DNA of 64,000 nt from JALOPX01 sp041309605 (GTDB taxonomy: Bacteria > Krumholzibacteriota > Krumholzibacteriia > Krumholzibacteriales > Krumholzibacteriaceae). Position numbers and translations under genes: made by a program. The stretch's first letter is position 1; the number at the start of each line of letters is the position of its first letter. The DNA lies in the NCBI GenBank assembly GCA_041309605.1, contig JBFYZH010000017.1:1-64000 (forward strand). Reading direction: 5' to 3'. Under the pieces are notes generated by a model, which worked only from the letters and a program-made list of their open reading frames with translations, was not told the origin of the DNA and made no database searches. Shown piece by piece: positions 52,820 through 61,323 of this stretch.

Positions 52820-53448
52820 GCTTTCGACCCCTTTCCGCCTCCGACTGCCGTTACGCCGATGAACTCGTATTGCTGGTAATGAGGATTGAGCAGAAGACCC
52901 TCCCTCCTGGACCTTGTCACTGCCATCCGCTCCACCATGCGTTTCGCGCTCTTTTCATCCTGAGAATCGCAGATGACTCTCCAGACTTCGCCGGCTTTCA
53001 TCGCCGACACTTCGACTCCGGACAGCCTCCCATTGAGCCGCGAAGAGAATCCCTCCTCCCGGCCTCCGTCTTTTTCCCTTATAAGAAGATCCCATGCGAA
53101 AACCCCGGCTGACCGGCCGCGTTTTCCCGCGATCACCGGGAAATCCCTGTCGAGAATCAGGTCTCCACGGACGGAATCCATTTCCGCTCCCGGCCGCATG
53201 AAACCTCGCAGGGAATAGCAATGCTTGTTCTGGTTGGTGAAAGCGCCGTCGAGTTTCACGACCCTGTCGATCTCATCGAGGATGCTTTTCCCGTCCGTGC
53301 CATCGGCGTCCATGGCCCAGTAGGAATAACGGACTATCCCCTGGAGTATCCCGGCGAAGTCGAGCTTCTCGGTCAAAGTCATCCAGGCGGTCTGCGCAAC
53401 GAGGTCCGCCACCTTGAGCCTTACCCGGAGTTCCACATTGATCTTCAT
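52816..53448 (-). CDS. Tandem PurS-like protein (210 aa)
   Basis: It sits between purQ and purF, overlapping both by 4 bases, where an ~80-residue PurS is often found. The second half (~114-205) reads like PurS: VFAWDLLIREKDGG, then VWRVICDSQDEKSAKRMVER and LLLNPHYQQYEFI, compared with the PurS ending LLANPVIEDYE. The first half (~1-85) repeats the same strand-helix-strand plan: VELRVRLKV, then IVRYSYWAMDADGTDGKSIL. PurS is a dimer bridging PurL and PurQ in FGAM synthase, so this may be a fused pseudo-dimer. The first half is more divergent. Inferred by eye and context. Confidence 0.6.
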   Translation of the reverse strand: MKINVELRVRLKVADLVAQTAWMTLTEKLDFAGILQGIVRYSYWAMDADGTDGKSILDEIDRVVKLDGAFTNQNKHCYSLRGFMRPGAEMDSVRGDLILDRDFPVIAGKRGRSAGVFAWDLLIREKDGGREEGFSSRLNGRLSGVEVSAMKAGEVWRVICDSQDEKSAKRMVERMAVTRSRREGLLLNPHYQQYEFIGVTAVGGGKGSKA

Positions 53449-54314
53449 CTGCCCGCCTCCTTCCCCTGCCCTCCGGACTTTTCGCGAACGTGCCCCGCGA
53501 TCGAGAGGAGGGACGAGAAGAAAGTTCTGCCGGGACCCGGCTCTTCCATCCTTTCAAACTTGCCCGAAGCCTGGTTTCTCTTCCTTCCCCAAGAACCGGG
53601 CAGGTCTTCGGGAACCTGCCTGAGCCAGCTGGCCCTTTCAGGATGGGGCATCATCGCGAGCACGTTGCCATCGGGGTTGCAAACCCCGGCTATATTCTCC
53701 ACCGAACCGTTCGGATTGACCGGAAACCCGCCGTCGATCCCCCCCCTGTCGGTGCAATAGCGAAGGGCGATCTGTCCGTTTTTCTTCATTTGTTCGAGAA
53801 TGCCGCTGTCGCCGGTCACGAACCTGCCCTCGGCGTGAGCTATCGGCACGGGAACCACTTCTTTCCTGGCAAATGCGCCTGTCCACACGCAGCGGGAATC
53901 CTCGTTTCTCAGGAATACCCAGTCGCAGTAGTACCCATCCCTGTCCGCCATGACGTTGGGCGCAAGGGCAAGGTCTACACTTTCCCAGTGGATTCCCGGG
54001 ATGAAACCCGATTCGACCAGAACCTGCGCGCCGTTGCAGATCCCCAGAACGGGCCTCCCCTGCGCGGCGATCCGGCTCAGCTTGTCCATTATATGATCCT
54101 TGGCCGCCACCACTCCGGCCCTGATCCTGTCCTGGTAGGAAAAACCTCCGGGCAGTATGACGGCCAGGGTTTCCTCGAGAAGAACCGGATCCTCGTTCCA
54201 GCGGAACAGGTCGGCTTCGATCCCCACCGCCCTGACGGCGTCCGCCGTCTCGTATTCACAGTTCACCCCTGGAAACTGGATTATCGCCACCTTTCCCTTG
54301 AAGGATCTGGCCAC
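53445..54314 (-). CDS. purQ: Phosphoribosylformylglycinamidine synthase, glutaminase subunit
   Basis: 289 residues, class I glutamine amidotransferase. Nucleophile in GRPVLGICNGAQVLVESGF, and MPHPERASWLRQV carries the catalytic His-Glu pair. It supplies ammonia to PurL. The GTG start lies directly after the purL stop. The C-terminus (~240-289) carries a basic extension (RKRNQASGKFERMEE) past the usual length. Confidence 0.93.
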   Translation of the reverse strand: MARSFKGKVAIIQFPGVNCEYETADAVRAVGIEADLFRWNEDPVLLEETLAVILPGGFSYQDRIRAGVVAAKDHIMDKLSRIAAQGRPVLGICNGAQVLVESGFIPGIHWESVDLALAPNVMADRDGYYCDWVFLRNEDSRCVWTGAFARKEVVPVPIAHAEGRFVTGDSGILEQMKKNGQIALRYCTDRGGIDGGFPVNPNGSVENIAGVCNPDGNVLAMMPHPERASWLRQVPEDLPGSWGRKRNQASGKFERMEEPGPGRTFFSSLLSIAGHVREKSGGQGKEAGR

Positions 54315-56690
54315 TCAATCTCCTTTCCCGACACCGAAAATATTACGGCAGCCGTTCATGAAAGCTTCGCGCATTATCCGGTGTTCCCAGGCGGCCAGTC
54401 TTCGTCCGCCCGAAATCACTTCAAGCTTGGACGCCGTGGACAACGTGCCGACCCGGTAAAGCTTCACCCTGTTTCTCGCGCACAAGGCGAGCACTTCCCT
54501 CTCGATGCCGGGAGGCAGTTCGACGAGGAATCCCCCCGTTTCGGAAAAAAGAACCTTTTCGGCGCTCAGCCCGCAGGGTAAAAATTCGTCCAGATCGAGC
54601 ACGAGGCCCGGTCCATCCTGTTTTCCGTCCCCTATGATCATCTCGGCAATCGCGGCAAGAAGCCCGCCCTGGGATGTGTCATGACAGGCTTTGATCCAGC
54701 CGAGCCCGTGCATCTCGATGACGGTCCTTATCTGATTGCGCTCGCGCACGAAGTCGGCCTCGGGAACGTTGGCTCCGAGCGTATCGTATATGACACGGTA
54801 ATATTCGCCGCCCCCAAGTTCATCGAGGGGCTGTCCTATGTAATAGACCTCGTCCCCTTCCGTCTTGAACCGCAACGAACGGCATTTCGAGTAATCCTCG
54901 ACGACCCCCACGCAGGCGATTATGGGAGACGGCGGAACGGCATTGCCGCTTTCACCCTGGTTGTAGAAGCTGACATTCCCCGAGACGATCGGAAGCGGAT
55001 GCCCCTCATGGGAAAGAAGACCGATACCCCTGCATGCGTCCCCGATCCCCCTGACTCCCTCGTAGAATTCCCAGAACACTTCCTCCTTCTCGGGGTTCCC
55101 GTAGTTCAGGCAGTCGGTAACCGTCGAAGGCACGGCGCCCACGGCGGCGACGTTTCGTGCCGCCTCGCATATCGCCAGCGCCCCCCCCTGGTATGGATCG
55201 ATAATTCCATAGCGAGGGATCCCGCCGACAGCGACGGCGAGCCCCGTCTTCCGGCCGGGCAGAGGGGCTATCACGCATGCGTCCGCTTCGCCGGGTCTTA
55301 TCACGGCGCGGCCCTGGACCTCCGAATCGTAGTGCCTGAAAACATGGTTTTTCGAGGCGATATTGGGCGACGAGAGCACTTTCAGGGAATCGTCATGAAG
55401 CGAACGGCCTTCCTGCAACAACGGTTCCTCGAAGAATATTCTGCGGCTCTTCCTTGGCCGGTCGTAGGCTATGCCCGTGGTGATGACGTTGACCGGCGCT
55501 TCACATACGACATCGCCTTTTGAAACTATCGAATAGGTTTTTTCCACCGTTACGTCGGCTATCACGAACGCCCCCGCACCGTGGTAGATATGAGGCAGGT
55601 CGAAATCCACGTTGTATATCCTCTGAACTTCGTCGACGAAATCCCCGGGTACCGCGAGAGCGTAACGTTCCTGCGTTTCCGAGCAGGCCACCACGGCCGG
55701 CGGAAAATGTCCGGCGGCCACGTTTACCATGTCGAGGTCTATCCTGACACCGAACCCGCCGGCGTCGGCCAGTTCGGAGGTCACGCACGAGATGCCGCCG
55801 GCGCCGAGGTCCTTGAATCCGATCGCTATCCCGCGTTCTGCCGCCAGATCGAGCACCTTCCGGTTGGCCACGGTAAGGACCCTCTTGAGGAACGGATCGG
55901 GTACCTGTACGGCGCCCCTGTTCGTCTCTTCCTCGCCGGCCAGATCCTCGGACGCGAAAGCGGCTCCGCCGAATCCCGAATCGTCCGTGGGTTTGCCGAC
56001 CAGCACGATCTTGTAGGGTTTTTCGGCCGCTTCCTTCGGCACCCTGCTTCGTATAAGCCTCGACTCCTTCACGATGCCGAGCGCGACGACGTTCACAAGG
56101 CAGTTTTCGTCGAACCCCCTGTCGAACACGACGTCTCCGCCGAGGTTCGGCACGCCGAGAGCGTTGCCGTACTGCGCGATGCCGTCCACGACTCCCCGTG
56201 CGATCGCCATCGTCTGGCGCGCGTTGTCGCCTTCGGGATCGCCGAATCGCAGGGGGTCCAGGACTCCGACCACGTCGGCCCCCATGCAGTAGACATCCCT
56301 GACGATGCCGCCGATTCCAGTAGCCGCTCCCTCGACCGGAAGCACCTGTGAAGGATGATTATGGCTCTCGTGAGCTATGACCACGCAGTGCCAGTCACCG
56401 TCGCCGGTCTCGGCGAACCTTATCACGCCTGCGTCCTCGCCGGGTCCCATCACGACGTTGGGAGCTTTTGTCGGAAGCATTTCGCCGAGGATCTTCCTGC
56501 TGCTCTTGTAGCTGCAGTGCTCGCTCCACATTGTGTTGAAGATCGTCAGCTCGACGATCGTCGGATCCCTCTCTAGAAGTTCGCAGACCCTGCGAGCCTC
56601 GCCGAGCGTGAGGTTGAGCCCCTTTTCCCTGAGCGACTCCAGGACCTGTGAATCGGTCCTGCCCGTAATCCTGACGGTTCCTTTCAGCAA
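54315..56690 (-). CDS. purL: Phosphoribosylformylglycinamidine synthase, large subunit (small-PurL type)
   Basis: 791 residues, the size of Bacillus-type PurL that needs separate PurQ and PurS. FNTMWSEHCSYKSSRKILGE is the conserved N-terminal block, with VGKPTDDSGFGGAAFAS and CHDTSQGGLLAAIAEMIIG. The TTG at 56690 is chosen because AGGA lies 8 bases upstream; it overlaps the purB stop, and a longer frame would lie inside purB. Confidence 0.93.
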   Translation of the reverse strand: MLKGTVRITGRTDSQVLESLREKGLNLTLGEARRVCELLERDPTIVELTIFNTMWSEHCSYKSSRKILGEMLPTKAPNVVMGPGEDAGVIRFAETGDGDWHCVVIAHESHNHPSQVLPVEGAATGIGGIVRDVYCMGADVVGVLDPLRFGDPEGDNARQTMAIARGVVDGIAQYGNALGVPNLGGDVVFDRGFDENCLVNVVALGIVKESRLIRSRVPKEAAEKPYKIVLVGKPTDDSGFGGAAFASEDLAGEEETNRGAVQVPDPFLKRVLTVANRKVLDLAAERGIAIGFKDLGAGGISCVTSELADAGGFGVRIDLDMVNVAAGHFPPAVVACSETQERYALAVPGDFVDEVQRIYNVDFDLPHIYHGAGAFVIADVTVEKTYSIVSKGDVVCEAPVNVITTGIAYDRPRKSRRIFFEEPLLQEGRSLHDDSLKVLSSPNIASKNHVFRHYDSEVQGRAVIRPGEADACVIAPLPGRKTGLAVAVGGIPRYGIIDPYQGGALAICEAARNVAAVGAVPSTVTDCLNYGNPEKEEVFWEFYEGVRGIGDACRGIGLLSHEGHPLPIVSGNVSFYNQGESGNAVPPSPIIACVGVVEDYSKCRSLRFKTEGDEVYYIGQPLDELGGGEYYRVIYDTLGANVPEADFVRERNQIRTVIEMHGLGWIKACHDTSQGGLLAAIAEMIIGDGKQDGPGLVLDLDEFLPCGLSAEKVLFSETGGFLVELPPGIEREVLALCARNRVKLYRVGTLSTASKLEVISGGRRLAAWEHRIMREAFMNGCRNIFGVGKGD

Positions 56691-58012
56691 ACGGACTGTC
56701 CTTTCCCGGGCCTGCCTCTTTTCGACAGAACCCGGTTGAAGATAAAATCGATCCTCGACAGGTGGGTATCCAGGTCGAAGGCTTCCCCGAGTTCGGCTTC
56801 CGTGCACAAGTCCGTGAATCGGGGATCCGAAGCAAGCGTCTCCCTGAAGCTCTTCTTCGATCCCATGCTTGCCATGGCCGCCTGCTGCACGATGGCGTAG
56901 GAATCCTCGCGCGAAAGCCCCTTTTCTACGAGAAGCAGCAGAAGATGCTGCGAGAAGACCAGGCCGCCGGTCATTTCGAGATTTTTTTTCATCATCTGTT
57001 TATTGACCCTAAGGTTCTCCACGACCCATGTGAATTTTTCCAGCATGTACGCCAGTATCATCGTCGAATCAGGCAGTATGACCCTCTCGACAGAGGAATG
57101 GCTGATATCCCTCTCGTGCCACAGCGCGACATTTTCCATCGCGGCGAGAGAATTGCCCCTGAGCAGCCGCGCCATCCCCGATATCCTCTCGGTGAGGATC
57201 GGGTTGCGCTTGTGGGGCATCGCGCTCGATCCCTTCTGTCCCTTCGTGAAAGGTTCCTCCACCTCGCCCACCTCGGTACGCTGCAGCCCTCTTATCTCCG
57301 TCGCCATCTTCTCGAGGGAAGCTCCTATGATCGCGAAAGCCGCGAGGTAGTCCGCGTGCCTGTCACGCTGAATGATCTGCGTGGTGACCGGCGCGACTTT
57401 CAATCCCAGTTTCCGCATCACGTACCGTTCGACTCTCGGATCGGTATGGGACATCGTCCCGACAGCTCCGGACATCTGCCCGACCGATATCTCCTCGATC
57501 ACCCTTTCGAGCCTCGCGATGTTCCTCCCGGTCTCCGCATACCAGACCAGAAGCTTCAGCCCGAAGGTCGTCGGTTCGGCGTGTATCCCGTGGCTTCTTC
57601 CCGCCATGGGTGTATTTTTATACCTCAACGCCTGTCTCCTGAGCACGGTTCTCAGCCTCTTCAGCTTCCCGAGGTTGACCATCCCCGCCTCTCTCATCTG
57701 GCAGGCAAGGGCCGTGTCGAGAAGATCGGAACTGGTCATTCCCATGTGGAGGAATCGCCCCGGTTCGCCTATGTGCTCCGACATGTTCGTGAGGAATGCG
57801 ATGACGTCGTGCCTTGTCTTTTTTTCAATCCGGAGCACGCTGTCGATATTATAACCGGCCCGCCTGCGTATCTCCTTTGCGGCTTTCTTCGGTATGAGGC
57901 CCGCCCCGGCCATACCCTCGCAGTAGAGGACCTCTATCTCGAGCCACAGATCGTATTTTTTCTCGTCAGACCATATCCGGGCAACTTCCGGAAGTGAATA
58001 ACGCGGTATCAA
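56684..58012 (-). CDS. purB: Adenylosuccinate lyase
   Basis: 442 residues. Signature GSSAMPHKRNPILTERI, plus GMTSSDLLDTALACQ near the start. It acts twice in purine synthesis. TTG start with GGAGA upstream, 42 bases after htrA. purL follows by overlap. Confidence 0.95.
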   Translation of the reverse strand: MIPRYSLPEVARIWSDEKKYDLWLEIEVLYCEGMAGAGLIPKKAAKEIRRRAGYNIDSVLRIEKKTRHDVIAFLTNMSEHIGEPGRFLHMGMTSSDLLDTALACQMREAGMVNLGKLKRLRTVLRRQALRYKNTPMAGRSHGIHAEPTTFGLKLLVWYAETGRNIARLERVIEEISVGQMSGAVGTMSHTDPRVERYVMRKLGLKVAPVTTQIIQRDRHADYLAAFAIIGASLEKMATEIRGLQRTEVGEVEEPFTKGQKGSSAMPHKRNPILTERISGMARLLRGNSLAAMENVALWHERDISHSSVERVILPDSTMILAYMLEKFTWVVENLRVNKQMMKKNLEMTGGLVFSQHLLLLLVEKGLSREDSYAIVQQAAMASMGSKKSFRETLASDPRFTDLCTEAELGEAFDLDTHLSRIDFIFNRVLSKRGRPGKGQSVC

Positions 58013-58054
58013 CTACTGTCTCCTTCCATGATCGGTCCTGGAACCACACCGGGA

Positions 58055-59248
58055 CTACGCCCTCGCCTGGGCCTCCACGAGTTTGAGCTTCACGGCGAAG
58101 GTCCTCCCGCTGCGCCACAGGACGATGTCCAGCGAATCGCCGACCTGCAGCCCGAATATGGCCCTCTCCGCCTGCGCGGCGTCGAGGATCGTCTTTCCGT
58201 TGATCTCGATGATCACGTCGCCGACCTCGATACCCGCCTCTTCGCCGGGGCCTCCCTGTTCGAGTTGCGTGACTATAAGGCCCGTGTTGAAAGGTATCCC
58301 CAGTTGTTTTACCACTTCAGGGGTCATCTCCCTGACGACAAGGCCCGTCCACACGCTCCTGAACTTGCCGAATTTCCTGAGTTCGTCGACCACCATCCTC
58401 GCGGTGTTTGCAGGTATGGCAAAACCCATTCCGATATTGCTGCTTCCGCCGCTGGAGGAGAAGATGAACGTATTTATTCCGATGACCATCCCTTCCGCCG
58501 AAACAAGCGGCCCGCCGCTGTTTCCCGGATTGATTACCGCGTCCGTCTGGATCATATTCTTGAATATCTGTATCGATCTGGCTCCCTGCTTGACATCCCT
58601 GTGCAGGGCGCTGATCACACCCGCCGTAACGGTCGGCTGGTTGTCGTTGAAGAGATACGTGAATGGGCTTCCGATGGCTATGACCGGTTCGCCGATCTCC
58701 AGGTTGTCCGAATCACCGAGCGGAGCGTAGGGCAACCTTCCGCTCGCGATCTTCAGCAGGGCGAGGTCGAATTCCGGAGTGGATCCGACCAGAACCGCCA
58801 GAACCTCCGTGCTGTCCTTCATCGTGACATAGATCTCTTCGGCGTTGCGTATCACGTGTTCGTTCGTGAGAATATATCCGTCGGGATTCACGATGATCCC
58901 GGAACCATAGCTCGGATAGCGCTGCCTCGTGACACCCGGTCTTCTGCCCCAGAATTGCTGAAACCATTCGTCCCAGACCTGGTCCGCGACGACCAGCTGG
59001 GTCCTGTACGCCGTCACAGACACGACCGCCGGCGCCACCCTGCTTCTGGCGGCCACGATGGCTTCCCCGCTGTATATACCGGTCCCGCCCGTGATGATAT
59101 TCCCCGTGGATTCGGGCAGAAAGGAATTCACCCTCGATATCCTTGATAGAAGCGTAATCGATATTATCAGCATGGCGAGTGAAAGGCCGAACATCACCCC
59201 GACGACGGCCGGCATCACTCTTGACCATCTGGATTCAAAAGGCCTCAA
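58055..59248 (-). CDS. Membrane-anchored HtrA/DegP-type serine protease with one PDZ domain
   Basis: 397 residues. One N-terminal membrane segment (~10-33), then a trypsin fold with His (YILTNEHVIRN), Asp (EFDLALLKIASG) and Ser (INPGNSGGPLVSAEG), and a C-terminal PDZ domain (GLIVTQLEQGGPGEEAGIEV). It degrades misfolded envelope proteins, as DegS/DegP do. The TTG at 59248 is preferred, about 9 bases after GAGGAAGG; an earlier start overlapping the aldolase gene is possible. Confidence 0.88.
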   Translation of the reverse strand: MRPFESRWSRVMPAVVGVMFGLSLAMLIISITLLSRISRVNSFLPESTGNIITGGTGIYSGEAIVAARSRVAPAVVSVTAYRTQLVVADQVWDEWFQQFWGRRPGVTRQRYPSYGSGIIVNPDGYILTNEHVIRNAEEIYVTMKDSTEVLAVLVGSTPEFDLALLKIASGRLPYAPLGDSDNLEIGEPVIAIGSPFTYLFNDNQPTVTAGVISALHRDVKQGARSIQIFKNMIQTDAVINPGNSGGPLVSAEGMVIGINTFIFSSSGGSSNIGMGFAIPANTARMVVDELRKFGKFRSVWTGLVVREMTPEVVKQLGIPFNTGLIVTQLEQGGPGEEAGIEVGDVIIEINGKTILDAAQAERAIFGLQVGDSLDIVLWRSGRTFAVKLKLVEAQARA

Positions 59249-59276
59249 TCCCGGATCACCTTCCTCAGTGCGCCTT

Positions 59277-59921
59277 TTACTTCTCCACCTTCTCCCAGTC
59301 GGCAAGGAAGTTCTTGATTCCGATATCGGTGAGCGGATGTTTTGCGAGTTGAGCGATCACCTTGAACGGTATGGTCGCGACGTCCGCGCCGAGAAGAGCC
59401 GATTCGTACACATGCTGAACGCTCCGTATGCTCGCGACGATGATTTCCGTGGCGAAAGCGTAATTGCCGTAGATCGTCACGAGGTCGGCGACCAGGTCCA
59501 TTCCGGGCTGTCCGACATCATCGAGTCTGCCGACGAACGGGCTCACATATGTGGCGCCCGCCTTGGCTACCAGCAGCCCCTGGTTTGCGGAGAAACAGAG
59601 CGTTGCATTCGTCTGAATCCCTTCAGCCTTGAACATCCCGATGGCTTTTATCCCTTCGGTCACGCACGGAACCTTGATGATTATGTTATCCGCTATCCTG
59701 CAGAGATCTTTCCCCTCTTTCACCATGCCACCGGCTTCGAGAGAAACAACTTCCGCGCTGACCGGGCCGTCCACGATCGAGCATATTTCCTTCAGAGTCT
59801 CCCTGAACGATCCTTTTTCTTTGGAAAGCAATGTCGGGTTTGTAGTTACACCATCCAGAAGCCCGAGCTGAGCCGCCTCTCTAATCTCTGCGACATTCGC
59901 CGTATCAATAAAGAATTTCAC
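59277..59921 (-). CDS. fsa: Fructose-6-phosphate aldolase / transaldolase-like protein
   Basis: 214 residues, the short transaldolase type. MKFFIDTANVAEIREAAQLG opens it. The Schiff-base Lys lies in IADNIIIKVPCVTEGIKAI, followed by TNATLCFSANQGLL and YVSPFVGRLDDVG. It either splits fructose-6-phosphate or acts as transaldolase; sequence alone does not decide. GTG start with GGGAGG. First gene of the purine-centred operon. Confidence 0.9.
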   Translation of the reverse strand: MKFFIDTANVAEIREAAQLGLLDGVTTNPTLLSKEKGSFRETLKEICSIVDGPVSAEVVSLEAGGMVKEGKDLCRIADNIIIKVPCVTEGIKAIGMFKAEGIQTNATLCFSANQGLLVAKAGATYVSPFVGRLDDVGQPGMDLVADLVTIYGNYAFATEIIVASIRSVQHVYESALLGADVATIPFKVIAQLAKHPLTDIGIKNFLADWEKVEK

Positions 59922-59994
59922 GATTTCCTCCCGGTCTTTAAACTAGGCGCCCGTTTCCTCGCGATACCGATCGCGATCCTTAAAAGAAACAAAT

Positions 59995-60023
59995 ATTATA
60001 CATATATCAACACCGGCTAACAA
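59995..60023 (-). promoter_or_regulatory. Promoter of the fsa-htrA-pur operon
   Basis: Minus strand TTGTTA (60018-60023), 17-base spacer, TATAAT (59995-60000), a consensus -10. It drives fsa and, given the small gaps, probably everything down to rng. Confidence 0.65.
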
Positions 60024-60106
60024 CCTATTTCGCTAAAAATCCGATATCCCTCGATCGACGATCCGCCTTTAGAGCTGTTACGCATACCGAATAACGGAAA
60101 TAGCTG

Positions 60107-60826
60107 TCAATAGCCGACTTTCATGAAATAGAGCGCGTACGGGGGCAGTGTAGGCCCGGCGGCCGCCCGGTTTTTGGACTCGATCACCCGCCGGATGTCT
60201 ATATCCCGGCCCTTTCCCGCCTGGAGAACGGTCCCGGCTATGTTCCTCACCATGTTATAGAGGAAATGGTCGGCCGTGACAGACATGGTAACCAGAGGAT
60301 ATGACGTATAAATGCCGGTCCCCGTTATCCTGCACATTGTTCCGGTGTCGTCGCCGGAATTCTCGAAAGAGGCGAAATCCCTTTCCCCCTCCAGTTCTTT
60401 CAGAACGCGTCGCATGGCATCGGTATCGAGACCGCCCTTCACGTAATAATAATATCTTTTCCACAGGGCGGTCTGCCTGAGGATAAAGATATAGTTGTAA
60501 GTCCGGCTGACGGCGTCGAAACGGGCGCTGAAGGACAACGGAACATCCTCCACGCTTTTGACCACTATGTCGCGGGGCAGTTTCGCGTTCAGGGCGCGCA
60601 GGATCACTTCCGTACCATGACACGTATCGATCTTCACGCTTGCCACCTGGCCCACCGCATGGACTCCTGCGTCGGTCCTGCCCGCTCCGGTTATCCTTGT
60701 CTGTCCCGCCTTGAATTCTCCGAAGATCCGGTACAATTCCCCCTGGACGGTCCTGCAGCCGGGCTGGACCTGCCATCCGTGGAAATCAGTTCCATCGTAC
60801 TCCAAAGTCAGTTTGAGATTCCTCAT
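60107..60826 (-). CDS. truA: tRNA pseudouridine synthase A
   Basis: 239 residues from the ATG at 60826. NLKLTLEYDGTDFHGWQVQPG, the catalytic Asp block RITGAGRTDAGVHAVGQVAS, SRTYNYIFILR and FLYNMVRNIAGTVLQAGKG. It makes pseudouridine at tRNA positions 38-40. The stop is 83 bases before the fsa promoter. It stands apart from the operon below. Confidence 0.95.
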   Translation of the reverse strand: MRNLKLTLEYDGTDFHGWQVQPGCRTVQGELYRIFGEFKAGQTRITGAGRTDAGVHAVGQVASVKIDTCHGTEVILRALNAKLPRDIVVKSVEDVPLSFSARFDAVSRTYNYIFILRQTALWKRYYYYVKGGLDTDAMRRVLKELEGERDFASFENSGDDTGTMCRITGTGIYTSYPLVTMSVTADHFLYNMVRNIAGTVLQAGKGRDIDIRRVIESKNRAAAGPTLPPYALYFMKVGY

Positions 60827-61323
60827 GGCCGGATAATAGCAAAACGCGACATTTAATCCAAGGGCCCTCATCTGCGAAGGCCCCGTATGATTACTCATTT
60901 CAGGCGTTCAGAACGGCACGCGTGGAAAGATCCATACTTCGCCGGAAACAACACGGCACGCATATCCCGGCGGCTCCGGCCGCCGATGTTCCAGTGGAAC
61001 ATTCCTTGCTGCTACGACAATCGGAACAATAAAGTATGTCTCATATCTAAAGTCCCGTTACCAGTCAACCAGGAAAATTCAAAGTCCGGCAGGCGGCATG
61101 TTCCGTGGACGGCAACGAACACGGAATGCCGACGGCAGGGCAGATACACAACCCGGCCGGGTTCATGGCAGAGGGGGAAGGGCGTTTGCGCGCCCTCCGG
61201 GGCCAGCCATGGAGCAGCCGGCGGGGGTACTCGCACCGGGCAGAGTGTCGGACGGGTCACCGGCCGTAAAGCCGGCGGCCCGCCCCTCGCCACACACCGC
61301 GGGCGTCGCCAAGGAGCAGCAAA
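60827..61323. other. 497-base intergenic region with strong hairpins
   Basis: No gene is supported here. Two strong inverted repeats stand out: 61095-61130 (GGCA plus TTCCGTG paired with CACGGAATGCC) and 61253-61282 (12-position stem around loop CGTAAA). A palindrome CCCGGCCGGG also lies between them. No T run follows, so they are not simple terminators. They lie upstream of the plus-strand secreted protein and could be a structured 5' leader or an RNA gene. I could not match a known riboswitch. Confidence 0.4.

Noticed and set aside
61201..61320. Cobalamin or c-di-GMP riboswitch upstream of the secreted protein
   Set aside because: Hairpins are present, but I could not find the conserved core sequences of these classes.
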